Positions 10,687 through 18,361 of a DNA stretch of 31,183 nucleotides are shown here, in pieces. Below the pieces are notes generated by a model. The model ran no database searches. It saw nothing but the letters and a program-made list of their open reading frames with translations, and had not been told where the DNA came from. Origin of the DNA: Parvularcula sp964484475 (GTDB lineage: Bacteria > Pseudomonadota > Alphaproteobacteria > Caulobacterales > Parvularculaceae). The stretch spans positions 1 to 31,183 of the forward strand of contig CAZAFU010000021.1 of NCBI GenBank assembly GCA_964484475.1, written 5' to 3'. Positions within the stretch are counted from its first letter, which is position 1. Every line of letters starts with the position of its first letter. Position numbers and translations under genes: made by a program.

Positions 10687-11123
10687 GCAAGCTGAAACTG
10701 GAACTCGAGACCGGTGACGTCGTCATCGAGACATTCGACGACAAGGCCCCCAAACACGTCGAGCAGATCACGCGTCTTGCGGAAGAGGGTTTCTATGATG
10801 GCCTGACATTCCACCGCGTCATCGAAGGCTTCATGGCCCAGGGCGGCTGCCCGGACGGCACGGGGATGGGCGGTGCCAAGGAAAACCTGCCTGCCGAATT
10901 CAACGACGTCCCCCATGTCGAGGGGACCTGCTCCATGGCGCGCGCGCAGGACCCCAACTCCGCCTCCAGCCAGTTCTTCATCTGTCTCGACGACGCGACC
11001 TTCCTTGACGGTCAGTACACCGCATGGGGCAAGGTGGTCGAAGGCATGGACCACGTGCACGAGATTTCGAAGGGTGAGCCGCCGGCAAACCCCACCAAGA
11101 TCAAGAGCTTCCGGAAGGTCTAA
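10683..11123 (+). CDS. Cytoplasmic cyclophilin-type peptidyl-prolyl cis-trans isomerase
   Basis: A 146-residue single-domain cyclophilin without a signal peptide, hence cytoplasmic. The active-site motifs are intact: FYDGLTFHRVIEGFMAQGG (catalytic Arg in FHRV), GTCSMARAQDPNSASSQFF and YTAWGKVVEGMD. Its ATG overlaps the stop of the secreted cyclophilin by four bases (ATGA), so the two enzymes are translationally coupled and probably arose by tandem duplication with different destinations. The 3' end overlaps the stop codon of the convergent S4-domain gene by four bases. It resembles PpiB in size and motifs, but orthology was not tested. Confidence 0.95.
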   Translation: MSKLKLELETGDVVIETFDDKAPKHVEQITRLAEEGFYDGLTFHRVIEGFMAQGGCPDGTGMGGAKENLPAEFNDVPHVEGTCSMARAQDPNSASSQFFICLDDATFLDGQYTAWGKVVEGMDHVHEISKGEPPANPTKIKSFRKV

Positions 11124-11434
11124 CAGCGGCGCTCGGCGTCACGTTCGGGGGTGTGGTCGATATAGCAGGCCGCAGCCTCGGGCGCCGAGAGGCGCTTGGG
11201 CGGAAAACCCGCCACCTCCAGAACGAAAAGCCTCGGCCCGCGCATGATGCTGATTGTGTCTCCGGGCCTGAGCCTGAAGCCCGGTTTGTCGGTCCTGAGA
11301 GTCTGGCCGCCGCGACTGAGGCGCGGTGACTGTTTGGCGATGGCCTTGGCCGCGTCGGCCCGGGTCTTGAAGATCCGCACCGTCCACAGCCACTTGTCGA
11401 ACCTCTGACAGTCTGCCTCGCCCTTCGCCGTCAC
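11120..11434 (-). CDS. S4-domain RNA-binding protein (Hsp15-like)
   Basis: A 104-residue protein whose N-terminal two thirds is an S4 RNA-binding domain: RFDKWLWTVRIFKTRADAAK (residues 11-30) is the helix pair signature, and RLRPGDTISI near 54-63 is the closing strand. In E. coli the relative Hsp15 (HslR) binds stalled 50S subunits that still carry peptidyl-tRNA. The C-terminal part (PPKRLSAPEAAACYIDHTPE) is typical of alphaproteobacterial members. The GTG at 11434 has GAGGTG a few bases upstream and lies 13 bases after the UdgX-fusion stop, so it is the third gene of the radical SAM - UdgX operon. Its stop codon overlaps that of the convergent cyclophilin. Whether it works with the two DNA-related genes is unknown. 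Confidence 0.88.
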   Translation of the reverse strand: MTAKGEADCQRFDKWLWTVRIFKTRADAAKAIAKQSPRLSRGGQTLRTDKPGFRLRPGDTISIMRGPRLFVLEVAGFPPKRLSAPEAAACYIDHTPERDAERRC

Positions 11435-11447
11435 CGATCACCTCAAG

Positions 11448-12884
11448 CTACGAGGCAGAGAAGGCCAGCGAGCGCGCTTTCGCAAGGTCCTGCACGAATT
11501 TTCCCGCTTCCACCTTGCGCTGTCCCTCGTCCTCGATCCTGAGCAGATAGGAAGGGTGGAAGGTCGGAATGCAGATCCCGCCAATATCGTCAGGAAGCGG
11601 AATCTCCGTACCTCGCACGCGATTGAGGGTGACAGGCCTGCCGAAGAATCCTCGCAATGCCGAGGCGCCCAGTGTCACCGTGACCTTCGGAGCGACCAGG
11701 CGATGCTCGTGCTGGAGCCACGGCACACAGGCATCGATCTCGCCCGCTTTCGGGGTCTGGTGGATACGCCGCTTGCCGCGCTGGACGAATTTGAAGTGCT
11801 TGACCGCGTTGGTGACGTAGCTTTTTTCCCGCTCGATCCCCGCTTCTTCGAGGTAGCGGCTGAAGAGCTGCCCGGCCGGCCCGACGAAGGGCTGGCCGCT
11901 GAGGTCTTCCTGGTCACCCGGCTGCTCGCCGATGAAGAAGAGCGGCGCGTTGACCGGTCCCTCCCCCGGTACGGCCTGAGTCGCGTCGCAGTGAAGGGGG
12001 CAGGCGGTGCAGTTCCGCACGCCCCGGTGGACAGCGTCGAGGTCGTTATACCCAGGCTCCGCACGGCCCATCTTCGCGATGATCCTGGCGTGCTCCTCGT
12101 TCGATAGCGCTGCGTCGGCCATGGCCTGAACCCTCCTCGGTGCCTGTTCGAGAAGCTGGGGGATCAGCGAAGCTTCCGGCAGGTTGCGCCAGTATTTCTT
12201 CGGCATCTCCGCCCTCATCGCATCGGTCATGATGCGCGCGGGATTGAAGATACTGGCATAATAGGTCCGCCAGGCCTCCTCGAACGCGTCATTGCCGGGG
12301 ACCTCCTCGCGAGACCCGCCGTCCGTGAAGAACACCTCGCCGCCCCGATAGATCGCGGTCTTGCGGGGCGTCACGATGGCCCAGTCCATGTTGGCGAAAC
12401 GGCGCACGAAGAAAGGGGCTTCGCGCTCCACGATGTGATGGTCGGGTTCGAACCACGCCGCGAAGCGTTCGCGGCCATCTTCCTCGTCCACTTTCCTGAA
12501 ACGGACGAAGGCATGCATCTTGTGGGCGTCCCGTTTGACGGACTTCGCAAGCCGGCTCACCGCCACGGTATCAGGATCGGCGATATTCCTGGCGAGGTCC
12601 CGGTCGTCGAGCGACCTGTAGAGAAAGCGGTAGAGAAGGCCGAACCGCTCCGGCCCCTGATGGGGCAGCGCGGCGTTGACGAGATCGGCAGCACCGCGCG
12701 GGACCTTGACCTCGGGCCCGGGCCGCACGTCCGAACCGGTTTCAGGGGCGAAAAGGTCGCTCTCTCCGCTTAACCGGAAAAGGACGTCACCCGGGCAAGC
12801 CCCTTCTGCCAGGAGACGCCTCGCGGCTTTCCTGAAGCCATCGAGATCGCCATCCCCCGCAAGAGTGATTCGACGCAAAGCCAC
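11448..12884 (-). CDS. TIGR03915 domain fused to UdgX-type uracil-DNA glycosylase
   Basis: A 478-residue two-part protein. Residues 1 to about 260 match the TIGR03915/DUF4130 putative DNA metabolism family (RRLLAEGACPGDVLFRL at the start, then RDAHKMHAFVRFRK, WFEPDHHIVEREAPFFVRRF, MPKKYWRNLPEA). Residues 285-475 are a UdgX-type uracil-DNA glycosylase: CTACPL (Cys292, Cys295), motif A GEQPGDQEDLSGQPFVGPAG, YVTNAVKHFKF, the diagnostic KRRIH loop at 371-375, Cys386, and HPSYLLRI at 443-450. UdgX enzymes of this superfamily carry an iron-sulfur cluster and, through the histidine of KRRIH (here His375), become covalently bound to the deoxyribose where uracil was removed. The GTG start at 12884 lies 8 bases after the radical SAM stop, so the genes are one operon. 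This fusion recurs in many bacteria, and the role of the N-terminal half is unknown. Confidence 0.94.
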   Translation of the reverse strand: MALRRITLAGDGDLDGFRKAARRLLAEGACPGDVLFRLSGESDLFAPETGSDVRPGPEVKVPRGAADLVNAALPHQGPERFGLLYRFLYRSLDDRDLARNIADPDTVAVSRLAKSVKRDAHKMHAFVRFRKVDEEDGRERFAAWFEPDHHIVEREAPFFVRRFANMDWAIVTPRKTAIYRGGEVFFTDGGSREEVPGNDAFEEAWRTYYASIFNPARIMTDAMRAEMPKKYWRNLPEASLIPQLLEQAPRRVQAMADAALSNEEHARIIAKMGRAEPGYNDLDAVHRGVRNCTACPLHCDATQAVPGEGPVNAPLFFIGEQPGDQEDLSGQPFVGPAGQLFSRYLEEAGIEREKSYVTNAVKHFKFVQRGKRRIHQTPKAGEIDACVPWLQHEHRLVAPKVTVTLGASALRGFFGRPVTLNRVRGTEIPLPDDIGGICIPTFHPSYLLRIEDEGQRKVEAGKFVQDLAKARSLAFSAS

Positions 12885-12892
12885 CGGAGGGG

Positions 12893-14143
12893 TCAGGCGG
12901 CCTGCGCGAAGAGATCGGCCTGCTCGGCCGGCTTCTTCATCCGCGCTTCGAGAACCCCCGAATCGAGGAGCGAAGTCGGGCGCCAGTCGAGCGCGGTGAC
13001 AAAGGGCCTGATCTTCCTGACCGACGCTGCGACCCGCGAGAGGTCATCATAACGCAGCCTTCCGAACCGCCGTGCTGCGATGATCTTGTCGACGCCCCTG
13101 GTGCCGATGCCCGGAATCCGCAGCAGCTCTTCCCGTGTGGCGCGGTTCACGTCGATCGGGAAGAAACCCTGGTTCTTGAGGGCCCAGACGAGTTTCGGAT
13201 CGGCGGCAAGGTCGAGCATGCCATTGTCCATCGAGCCGATCAGCTCATCCCGACCGAAGCCATAGAACCTTGTCAGCCAGTCCGCCTGATAGAGCCGGTG
13301 CTCGCGGATGAGGGGCGGCCGGTTGACCGGCAGGCCGGGCTTGGCATCGGGGATCGGGGAGTAGGCGGAGTAATAGACCCGCCGCAGTCGGTGCTTGTCG
13401 TAAAGTCCGGTCGCGGTGGTCAGGATGCTGGCGTCGTTCTCGTTGTCCGCGCCGACGATCATCTGGGTCGACTGGCCCCCGGGCGCGAAAAGGCGGGGCC
13501 TTGCGCGCTTCACCTTGTCCTTCTTCGCGGCATCGATCCGTTCCCGCATCGATGCCATCGCCCCTTCGATCGTGTCGCGGTTCTTTTCCGGAGCGAGGGC
13601 TCCGAGGCTCTGCCTCGAAGGCAGTTCGACATTGATCGAAACCCGGTCCGCCCTTCGCCCGGCCTCCTCGATCAGCTCGGTAGCGGCTTCCGGGATCGAT
13701 TTGAGGTGCAGGTAACCGCGGAAATCATGCTCATCCCGAAGGATGCGGGCCACTTCGTTGATCTGTTCCTGGGTATAGTCGGGAGAGCGGATGATCCCCG
13801 AGCTGAGGAACAGGCCCTCGATATAGTTCCGCTTGTAGAAATCCACGGTGAGATCGGCGATCTCACGAGGGGTGAACCTGGCCCGTTCGACATTCGAACT
13901 CGCCCGGTTGATGCAATAGGCGCAGTCGAAGATGCAGGAATTGGTGAGGAGCACCTTCAGGAGGCTGATGCACCGCCCGTCCGGCGCGTAGGCATGGCAG
14001 ATCCCCGTCCCTTCGACGGAGCCGACGCCCTTACCGCCGACGCTGTCCCGCCGGGTCGAGCCGGATGAGGCGCAGGAGGCATCGTATTTCGCGGCATCGG
14101 CGAGGATACGCAGCTTGTCGATGATCTTCTGGGTGATCGCCAT
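12893..14143 (-). CDS. Putative DNA modification/repair radical SAM protein (TIGR03916 type)
   Basis: A 416-residue radical S-adenosylmethionine enzyme. The family N-terminus is intact (KLRILADAAKYDASCASSGS, then GICHAYAPDGRCISLLKVL). The iron-sulfur motif CxxxCxxC is CIFDCAYC at residues 70-77. Later motifs are GLFLSSGIIRSPDYTQEQ, YLHLKSIP, ELPSRQSL and YYSAYSPI. A helix-hairpin-helix DNA-binding motif occupies residues about 340-360 (LLRIPGIGTRGVDKIIAARR). The C-terminus contains QADLF at 408-412, a near match to sliding-clamp-binding pentapeptides. The family is recognised by its constant pairing with UdgX, seen here. Its reaction is not known. The ATG at 14143 is preferred because it gives the family N-terminus; a longer frame upstream would run into the MFS gene. 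The ribosome binding site is weak. Confidence 0.93.
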   Translation of the reverse strand: MAITQKIIDKLRILADAAKYDASCASSGSTRRDSVGGKGVGSVEGTGICHAYAPDGRCISLLKVLLTNSCIFDCAYCINRASSNVERARFTPREIADLTVDFYKRNYIEGLFLSSGIIRSPDYTQEQINEVARILRDEHDFRGYLHLKSIPEAATELIEEAGRRADRVSINVELPSRQSLGALAPEKNRDTIEGAMASMRERIDAAKKDKVKRARPRLFAPGGQSTQMIVGADNENDASILTTATGLYDKHRLRRVYYSAYSPIPDAKPGLPVNRPPLIREHRLYQADWLTRFYGFGRDELIGSMDNGMLDLAADPKLVWALKNQGFFPIDVNRATREELLRIPGIGTRGVDKIIAARRFGRLRYDDLSRVAASVRKIRPFVTALDWRPTSLLDSGVLEARMKKPAEQADLFAQAA

Positions 14144-14195
14144 GTTCTCAACTTGTTCCGGTTTGCGCCGGAGATCAAGTGAGCACGTCGTGAGA

Positions 14196-15428
14196 TCAGG
14201 CAGGCTCCGGCGTTGCCCGGCCCCCGTTTTCCGCCCGTGCGACAAGCCGCCTCGTCGCGAAGAAAAGGATGACGCAGGCACCCACGCAGTAGAGCGCCAT
14301 CCAACCGAACTGCGTCGGCAGGGGAATGCCCCGGTCGATCAGTGCCCCGGTGATCCACGGGCCGAGCGCCGTCGAAAAGACCATGGCCGACTGGGTCACC
14401 GAACGGATCGAGCCCAGGTATTTCGTCCCGTAGGCCTCGGGCCAGAGCGAGCCGAAGAGGGTGGTCGCAAAACCGTAGCTGATGCCGAAGAAGCCGAAGA
14501 AGACGATCACGCCCCACGCCCCGCCGAGAAAGGCCACCGACAGGCATCCCGCAGCGAGTGGCAGAAGGAAGGTCGGCAGCACCCGCGCCGCCCCGAACCG
14601 GTCGACCAGCCGCCCCGTGATGAGCGCGAAAACCACCGTCAGCGCCGCCATCACCGGGATCCCGAGCCCCATGGTCTGGTCCGAAAGACCCCTCAGGTCG
14701 GCAAGGTAGTCGCGATGGAAAAAGAGCGTCGTACCGATGAATGGCGGGGCGAGCACGCCGCAGAGGAGAATGTAGAACACAGGGTCGCCGAGCACCTCCG
14801 CCCGGGTCCAGTCCCGGACATCGCTCGCGTGCACGGGTGCTTCGCCCTGGGGCTCACGCGGCTTGTTCAGGAGCCAGACGACGAGAGGCAGCGCCACAAG
14901 AAGAAGCACGCCTGCCGCGACGTACCAGCCCATCGCGTAGCCGAAAGCCGCGACGATCAGGGTGAAGCTCAGCGGGAAGATCGCCTCTTGCGCCTGGAAG
15001 CCGAGCACCACCAGTGAGATCGCCTTGCCGCGCGAGGCCGCGAACCATCGCCCGGTTTCCGTGAGGGCGATGTGGCTCATCATTCCCTGGCCGAGAAGCC
15101 GCAGGAGAAAAAGGCTCACCCCCAGCATCACGACCGAAGTGGCGAGGGCCATCGAGATGCAGGCGAGGGCGAGGAGAGGGATGGTCACCGCCGCCACCTG
15201 CCATCCCGGCCTGAAATCCATCACCCGGCCGACGATCGGCAGGACCGCCGCGCTGGCCAGCGTCGCAAGGCCGTAGATATTGCCCCATTCTCCATTGGTC
15301 AGGTCGAAGGCCGCACGCAGCTCGCCGCCGCTCGCTCCGATAAAGATCGTCTGGCCGAAGCCCGAAAAGAAGGTCAGCAGGAAGCCGCCGAGAAGCCAGC
15401 GGCCATTGGCGCGGATGAAGGGAAGCAT
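14196..15428 (-). CDS. MFS transporter
   Basis: A 410-residue major facilitator superfamily permease with about 12 hydrophobic segments. The first half includes FLLTFFSGFGQTIFIGASGG, GNIYGLATLASAAVLPIVGR and LRLLGQGMMSHIALTETGRW with the cytoplasmic SRGKAISLV loop. The second half has FALITGRLVDRFGAARVLP, an MFS loop signature, and the segment SLWPEAYGTKYLGSIRS. The pattern resembles oxalate/formate- or monocarboxylate-type MFS members, but the substrate cannot be deduced. Three in-frame ATGs are possible (15476, 15440, 15428). The one at 15428 is chosen because GGGCGGG lies just upstream and the first helix follows directly. It lies 52 bases upstream of the radical SAM gene in the same direction, so read-through into that operon is possible. 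Confidence 0.86.
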   Translation of the reverse strand: MLPFIRANGRWLLGGFLLTFFSGFGQTIFIGASGGELRAAFDLTNGEWGNIYGLATLASAAVLPIVGRVMDFRPGWQVAAVTIPLLALACISMALATSVVMLGVSLFLLRLLGQGMMSHIALTETGRWFAASRGKAISLVVLGFQAQEAIFPLSFTLIVAAFGYAMGWYVAAGVLLLVALPLVVWLLNKPREPQGEAPVHASDVRDWTRAEVLGDPVFYILLCGVLAPPFIGTTLFFHRDYLADLRGLSDQTMGLGIPVMAALTVVFALITGRLVDRFGAARVLPTFLLPLAAGCLSVAFLGGAWGVIVFFGFFGISYGFATTLFGSLWPEAYGTKYLGSIRSVTQSAMVFSTALGPWITGALIDRGIPLPTQFGWMALYCVGACVILFFATRRLVARAENGGRATPEPA

Positions 15429-15605
15429 GATCCCGCCCATGCGCGTTTTGCCAGAAGAGGGCAACTCTCTGGCCATGCCGGAAGGCGCAATCGACCCCGT
15501 GGCCGGCCGCTCGCCGACCCCATTGAAAACCGCTGCCCCTCCGTTCCGTTCGCCATGCCGAGGCCGTGCGGCAGGTGGGGGCCCAAGAGGGTTGGGGCCA
15601 TTCAA

Positions 15606-15621
15606 GGTGTCACGCGACACC
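15606..15621. repeat. Perfect 6-bp inverted repeat in a divergent intergenic region
   Basis: GGTGTC and GACACC flank a 4-base spacer, about 100 bases upstream of the M14 peptidase start and about 180 bases upstream of the MFS start. It could be an operator or hairpin, or chance in GC-rich DNA. The surrounding 296 bases (15429-15724) show no convincing gene or clear promoter hexamers. Confidence 0.25.
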
Positions 15622-15724
15622 CGGTGGCGGTGTACGTTGCCGGTCCCGGCATCCTGGCGTTGTTTGGTGTCTTAACCGCTATGGCGTAACGTTCCGCACC
15701 GATGCCGAACCTTGGGGGTTTTTG

Positions 15725-18361
15725 ATGGCCATTCGCGCGCTTGCCGCAACGACGATGCTCACACTGGGTGCTGCCTGGGCACAGCCCGGCTTCGTGGAGG
15801 CGGACTACGCACCGCAGGTCCCGACATTGGAGGCCGTCGTCGGACACCAGCCGGGAATGGAGATCACGACGCCGGACGAGGCGATCCGCTATCTTGAAAG
15901 CCTGGCGGAGGCGGCGCCCGACCGGATCAAGCTGGTCCGGTACGCCGAGAGCTGGGAAGGACGGCCGCTGGTCTATGCCGTGATCTCCTCGCCCGGCAAC
16001 ATCGCCGAGCTCGACGAGATCAAGACCGGGCTCGACCGCCTCGCGGACGGGCGGAGCGTGACCGGGCGGGAGCGTGAGCGGATGATCGACGAGCTGCCTG
16101 CCGTCACGTGGCTCGCCTACGGCGTGCATGGCGACGAGATTTCCTCGACCGATGCCGGGCTCGCGCTCGCCTATCATCTTCTCGCGGCCCGGGGCGACGA
16201 GGAGGTGGAGACGATCCTTGAGGAGACGGTCGTCATCATCGACCCGATGCAGAACCCCGACGGGCGCGCCCGCTTCGTCAACTCCTTCACCGCCGCACGG
16301 GGGCTCGAGATCCAGGGCGACCGCTATGCGGCCGAACGCGACCAGCCATGGCCCGGGGGGCGCTACAACCACGCGCTTTTCGACATGAACAGGGACTGGT
16401 TCTCGCTGACCCAGCCCGAGACCCGCGGCAAGGTCGAGGCGGTGCTCGAATGGAATCCCGTGGTGCTGGTGGACGTCCATGAGATGGGGTCTGACGAGAC
16501 CTACTTCTTTGCGCCCTCGGCCCGGCCGTTCAATCCCCAGATCCAGGACAACCAGAAGGAAGGTCAGGCGATCATCGGCAGGGCCAATGCCGACATCTTC
16601 GATGAGAACGGCATCCGCTACTTCACCCGTGAGGTCTATGACGCCTTCTATCCCGGCTATGGTGACATGTGGCCGGCGCTCGGCGGCGCGGTCTCGATGA
16701 CCTACGAGCAGGCCTCCGCGCGTGGCCTCCGCCACGACAGGGAAGACGGCGAGGCGCTGACCTATCGCGACGGGGTCCGGAACCATTTCCTCTCCACCCT
16801 GACGACCGCGTCCACCGTGGCCGAGAACAAGGAGCGCTTCCTTTCCGCCTATGCCGACAACCGCAGGAGCGCGGTGGAAGAGGGCGAGGGGTCGGACGAA
16901 CGCTACTTCGTGGTGGATCTCTCCGATCGCCGCGGCCAGGCGGAGGACCTGGGTCGCCGCCTTGCCATGCAGGGCATCGAGGTCGGGATGCTTTCCGAAG
17001 GGGTGAGCGTCTGCGGCACGGAATACGAGAACGGCGCCCTCGTCATCGACCGGGCCCAACCCCGCGGTCGCATGATCGCGACGCTCCTCGAAGCCGATAC
17101 CCCCCTCGCGGAGGATTTTCTCGAGAAACAGGAGGAGCGCAGGGCCGCGGGGCTGGGCTACCAGCTCTATGACGTCACCGCCTGGTCCCTGCCTCTCATG
17201 GATGACGTGACTGTCGACACCTGCGACAGCCTCGGGCGTGCCGAGATCGCAGCGTTCGGTCCCGACGCCGGACGCACCGCGATGCCGGTGGAAGAGGCGG
17301 CCTTGGGCTATGCCGTCCCCTGGTCGGATAGCACCCAGGCCAAGGTTGTGATCGCCGCCCTCAAGGAGGGCCTGCGCGGCATGGTCACCGACGCTCCCTT
17401 CACCCAGGCCGGACGCGAGTTCCCGCGCGGGACCGTCGTCTTCCCCGTATCCATGAACGGCGACCATCTCTCCGAACGTCTGTCTGCCATTCTCGAATCG
17501 AAAGGCGGCGAAATCGTCGCCATGCAGACGAGCTGGGTCGAGGAAGGCCCCAATCTCGGCTCGGAGAGTTTCCAGGAAGTCACCATGCCGAGGGTCGCGA
17601 TGGCTTGGGGTGAGGGGACGTCACCCCTTGGCGCAGGTTCCGCCCGTTTCGTGATCGAGCGGCAGCTCGGCGTTCCGGTCACCCCCATCCGTGTCCGCAG
17701 CATGAGCCGCGCGAGCCTCGAGAACTACGACGTCCTCGTCCTTCCCGAGCTCGGCTACGGCTTCAAGGGGCTCCTGGGCGGCCGCGGCACGGCGGCCGTG
17801 AAGGAGTTCACCGACGAGGGCGGCACTCTTGTCACCTTCGGCTCGGCCACCCGTCTGCTCGGCGAAGACGGTCTCGGCCTCCTGCCTCTCAAGCGCGAAG
17901 CGAAGGTCGAGAAAGACGGCGGTGCCCGCGCGCCCGATGGTGAGGGTACGGAGCTCTGGTCCGAAGACGACTACCACCGCGCCATCGCAAGCGAGAATGC
18001 CAATCCCGAACGGGTGCCGGGGGTGCTCCTCAATACCGTTGCAGATACCAACCACTGGATGAGCGCAGGCTACGACGAGGCGACGACCCTCTTCCGGGGC
18101 AACACGATCTATTCGCCCCTGCCGCGGTCCGAGGGGACCAACGTCTTCCGCTACAAGAGCGCCGAGGAAATCAGGGCGTCGGGCTATCTCTTCGACGATG
18201 TGAGGACCCAGCTCGCCCGCAAGCCCTTCGTGATGGCGAGCGAGGACGGCGACGGGCAGGTCGTGGCCTTCGCCCAGGACCCGACGGTCCGGGGCTATCT
18301 CAACGGCCTCAACCTGATGGTTGCGAATGCGGTCCTCTTCGGCCCGGTCTATTCGGACTGA
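15725..18361 (+). CDS. Secreted M14-family zinc carboxypeptidase with GATase-like C-terminal region
   Basis: An 878-residue exported metallopeptidase. The start MAIRALAATTMLTLGAAWAQ is a short signal peptide. The M14 domain spans about residues 45-400: zinc ligands His135 and Glu138 in GVHGDEIS and His252 in VDVHEMGS, plus the substrate-side motifs QNPDGRARF and FDMNRDWF, and YEQASARG, which probably bears the catalytic glutamate. From about residue 650 a region with NYDVLVLPELGYGF and FTDEGGTLVTFGSATRLLG looks like a class I amidotransferase-like fold, as in other long bacterial M14 proteins. The ATG at 15725 is chosen for the signal peptide and the GGGGG upstream. The 3' end overlaps the convergent M20 gene by 13 bases. 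It probably digests peptides in the periplasm. Confidence 0.9.
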   Translation: MAIRALAATTMLTLGAAWAQPGFVEADYAPQVPTLEAVVGHQPGMEITTPDEAIRYLESLAEAAPDRIKLVRYAESWEGRPLVYAVISSPGNIAELDEIKTGLDRLADGRSVTGRERERMIDELPAVTWLAYGVHGDEISSTDAGLALAYHLLAARGDEEVETILEETVVIIDPMQNPDGRARFVNSFTAARGLEIQGDRYAAERDQPWPGGRYNHALFDMNRDWFSLTQPETRGKVEAVLEWNPVVLVDVHEMGSDETYFFAPSARPFNPQIQDNQKEGQAIIGRANADIFDENGIRYFTREVYDAFYPGYGDMWPALGGAVSMTYEQASARGLRHDREDGEALTYRDGVRNHFLSTLTTASTVAENKERFLSAYADNRRSAVEEGEGSDERYFVVDLSDRRGQAEDLGRRLAMQGIEVGMLSEGVSVCGTEYENGALVIDRAQPRGRMIATLLEADTPLAEDFLEKQEERRAAGLGYQLYDVTAWSLPLMDDVTVDTCDSLGRAEIAAFGPDAGRTAMPVEEAALGYAVPWSDSTQAKVVIAALKEGLRGMVTDAPFTQAGREFPRGTVVFPVSMNGDHLSERLSAILESKGGEIVAMQTSWVEEGPNLGSESFQEVTMPRVAMAWGEGTSPLGAGSARFVIERQLGVPVTPIRVRSMSRASLENYDVLVLPELGYGFKGLLGGRGTAAVKEFTDEGGTLVTFGSATRLLGEDGLGLLPLKREAKVEKDGGARAPDGEGTELWSEDDYHRAIASENANPERVPGVLLNTVADTNHWMSAGYDEATTLFRGNTIYSPLPRSEGTNVFRYKSAEEIRASGYLFDDVRTQLARKPFVMASEDGDGQVVAFAQDPTVRGYLNGLNLMVANAVLFGPVYSD

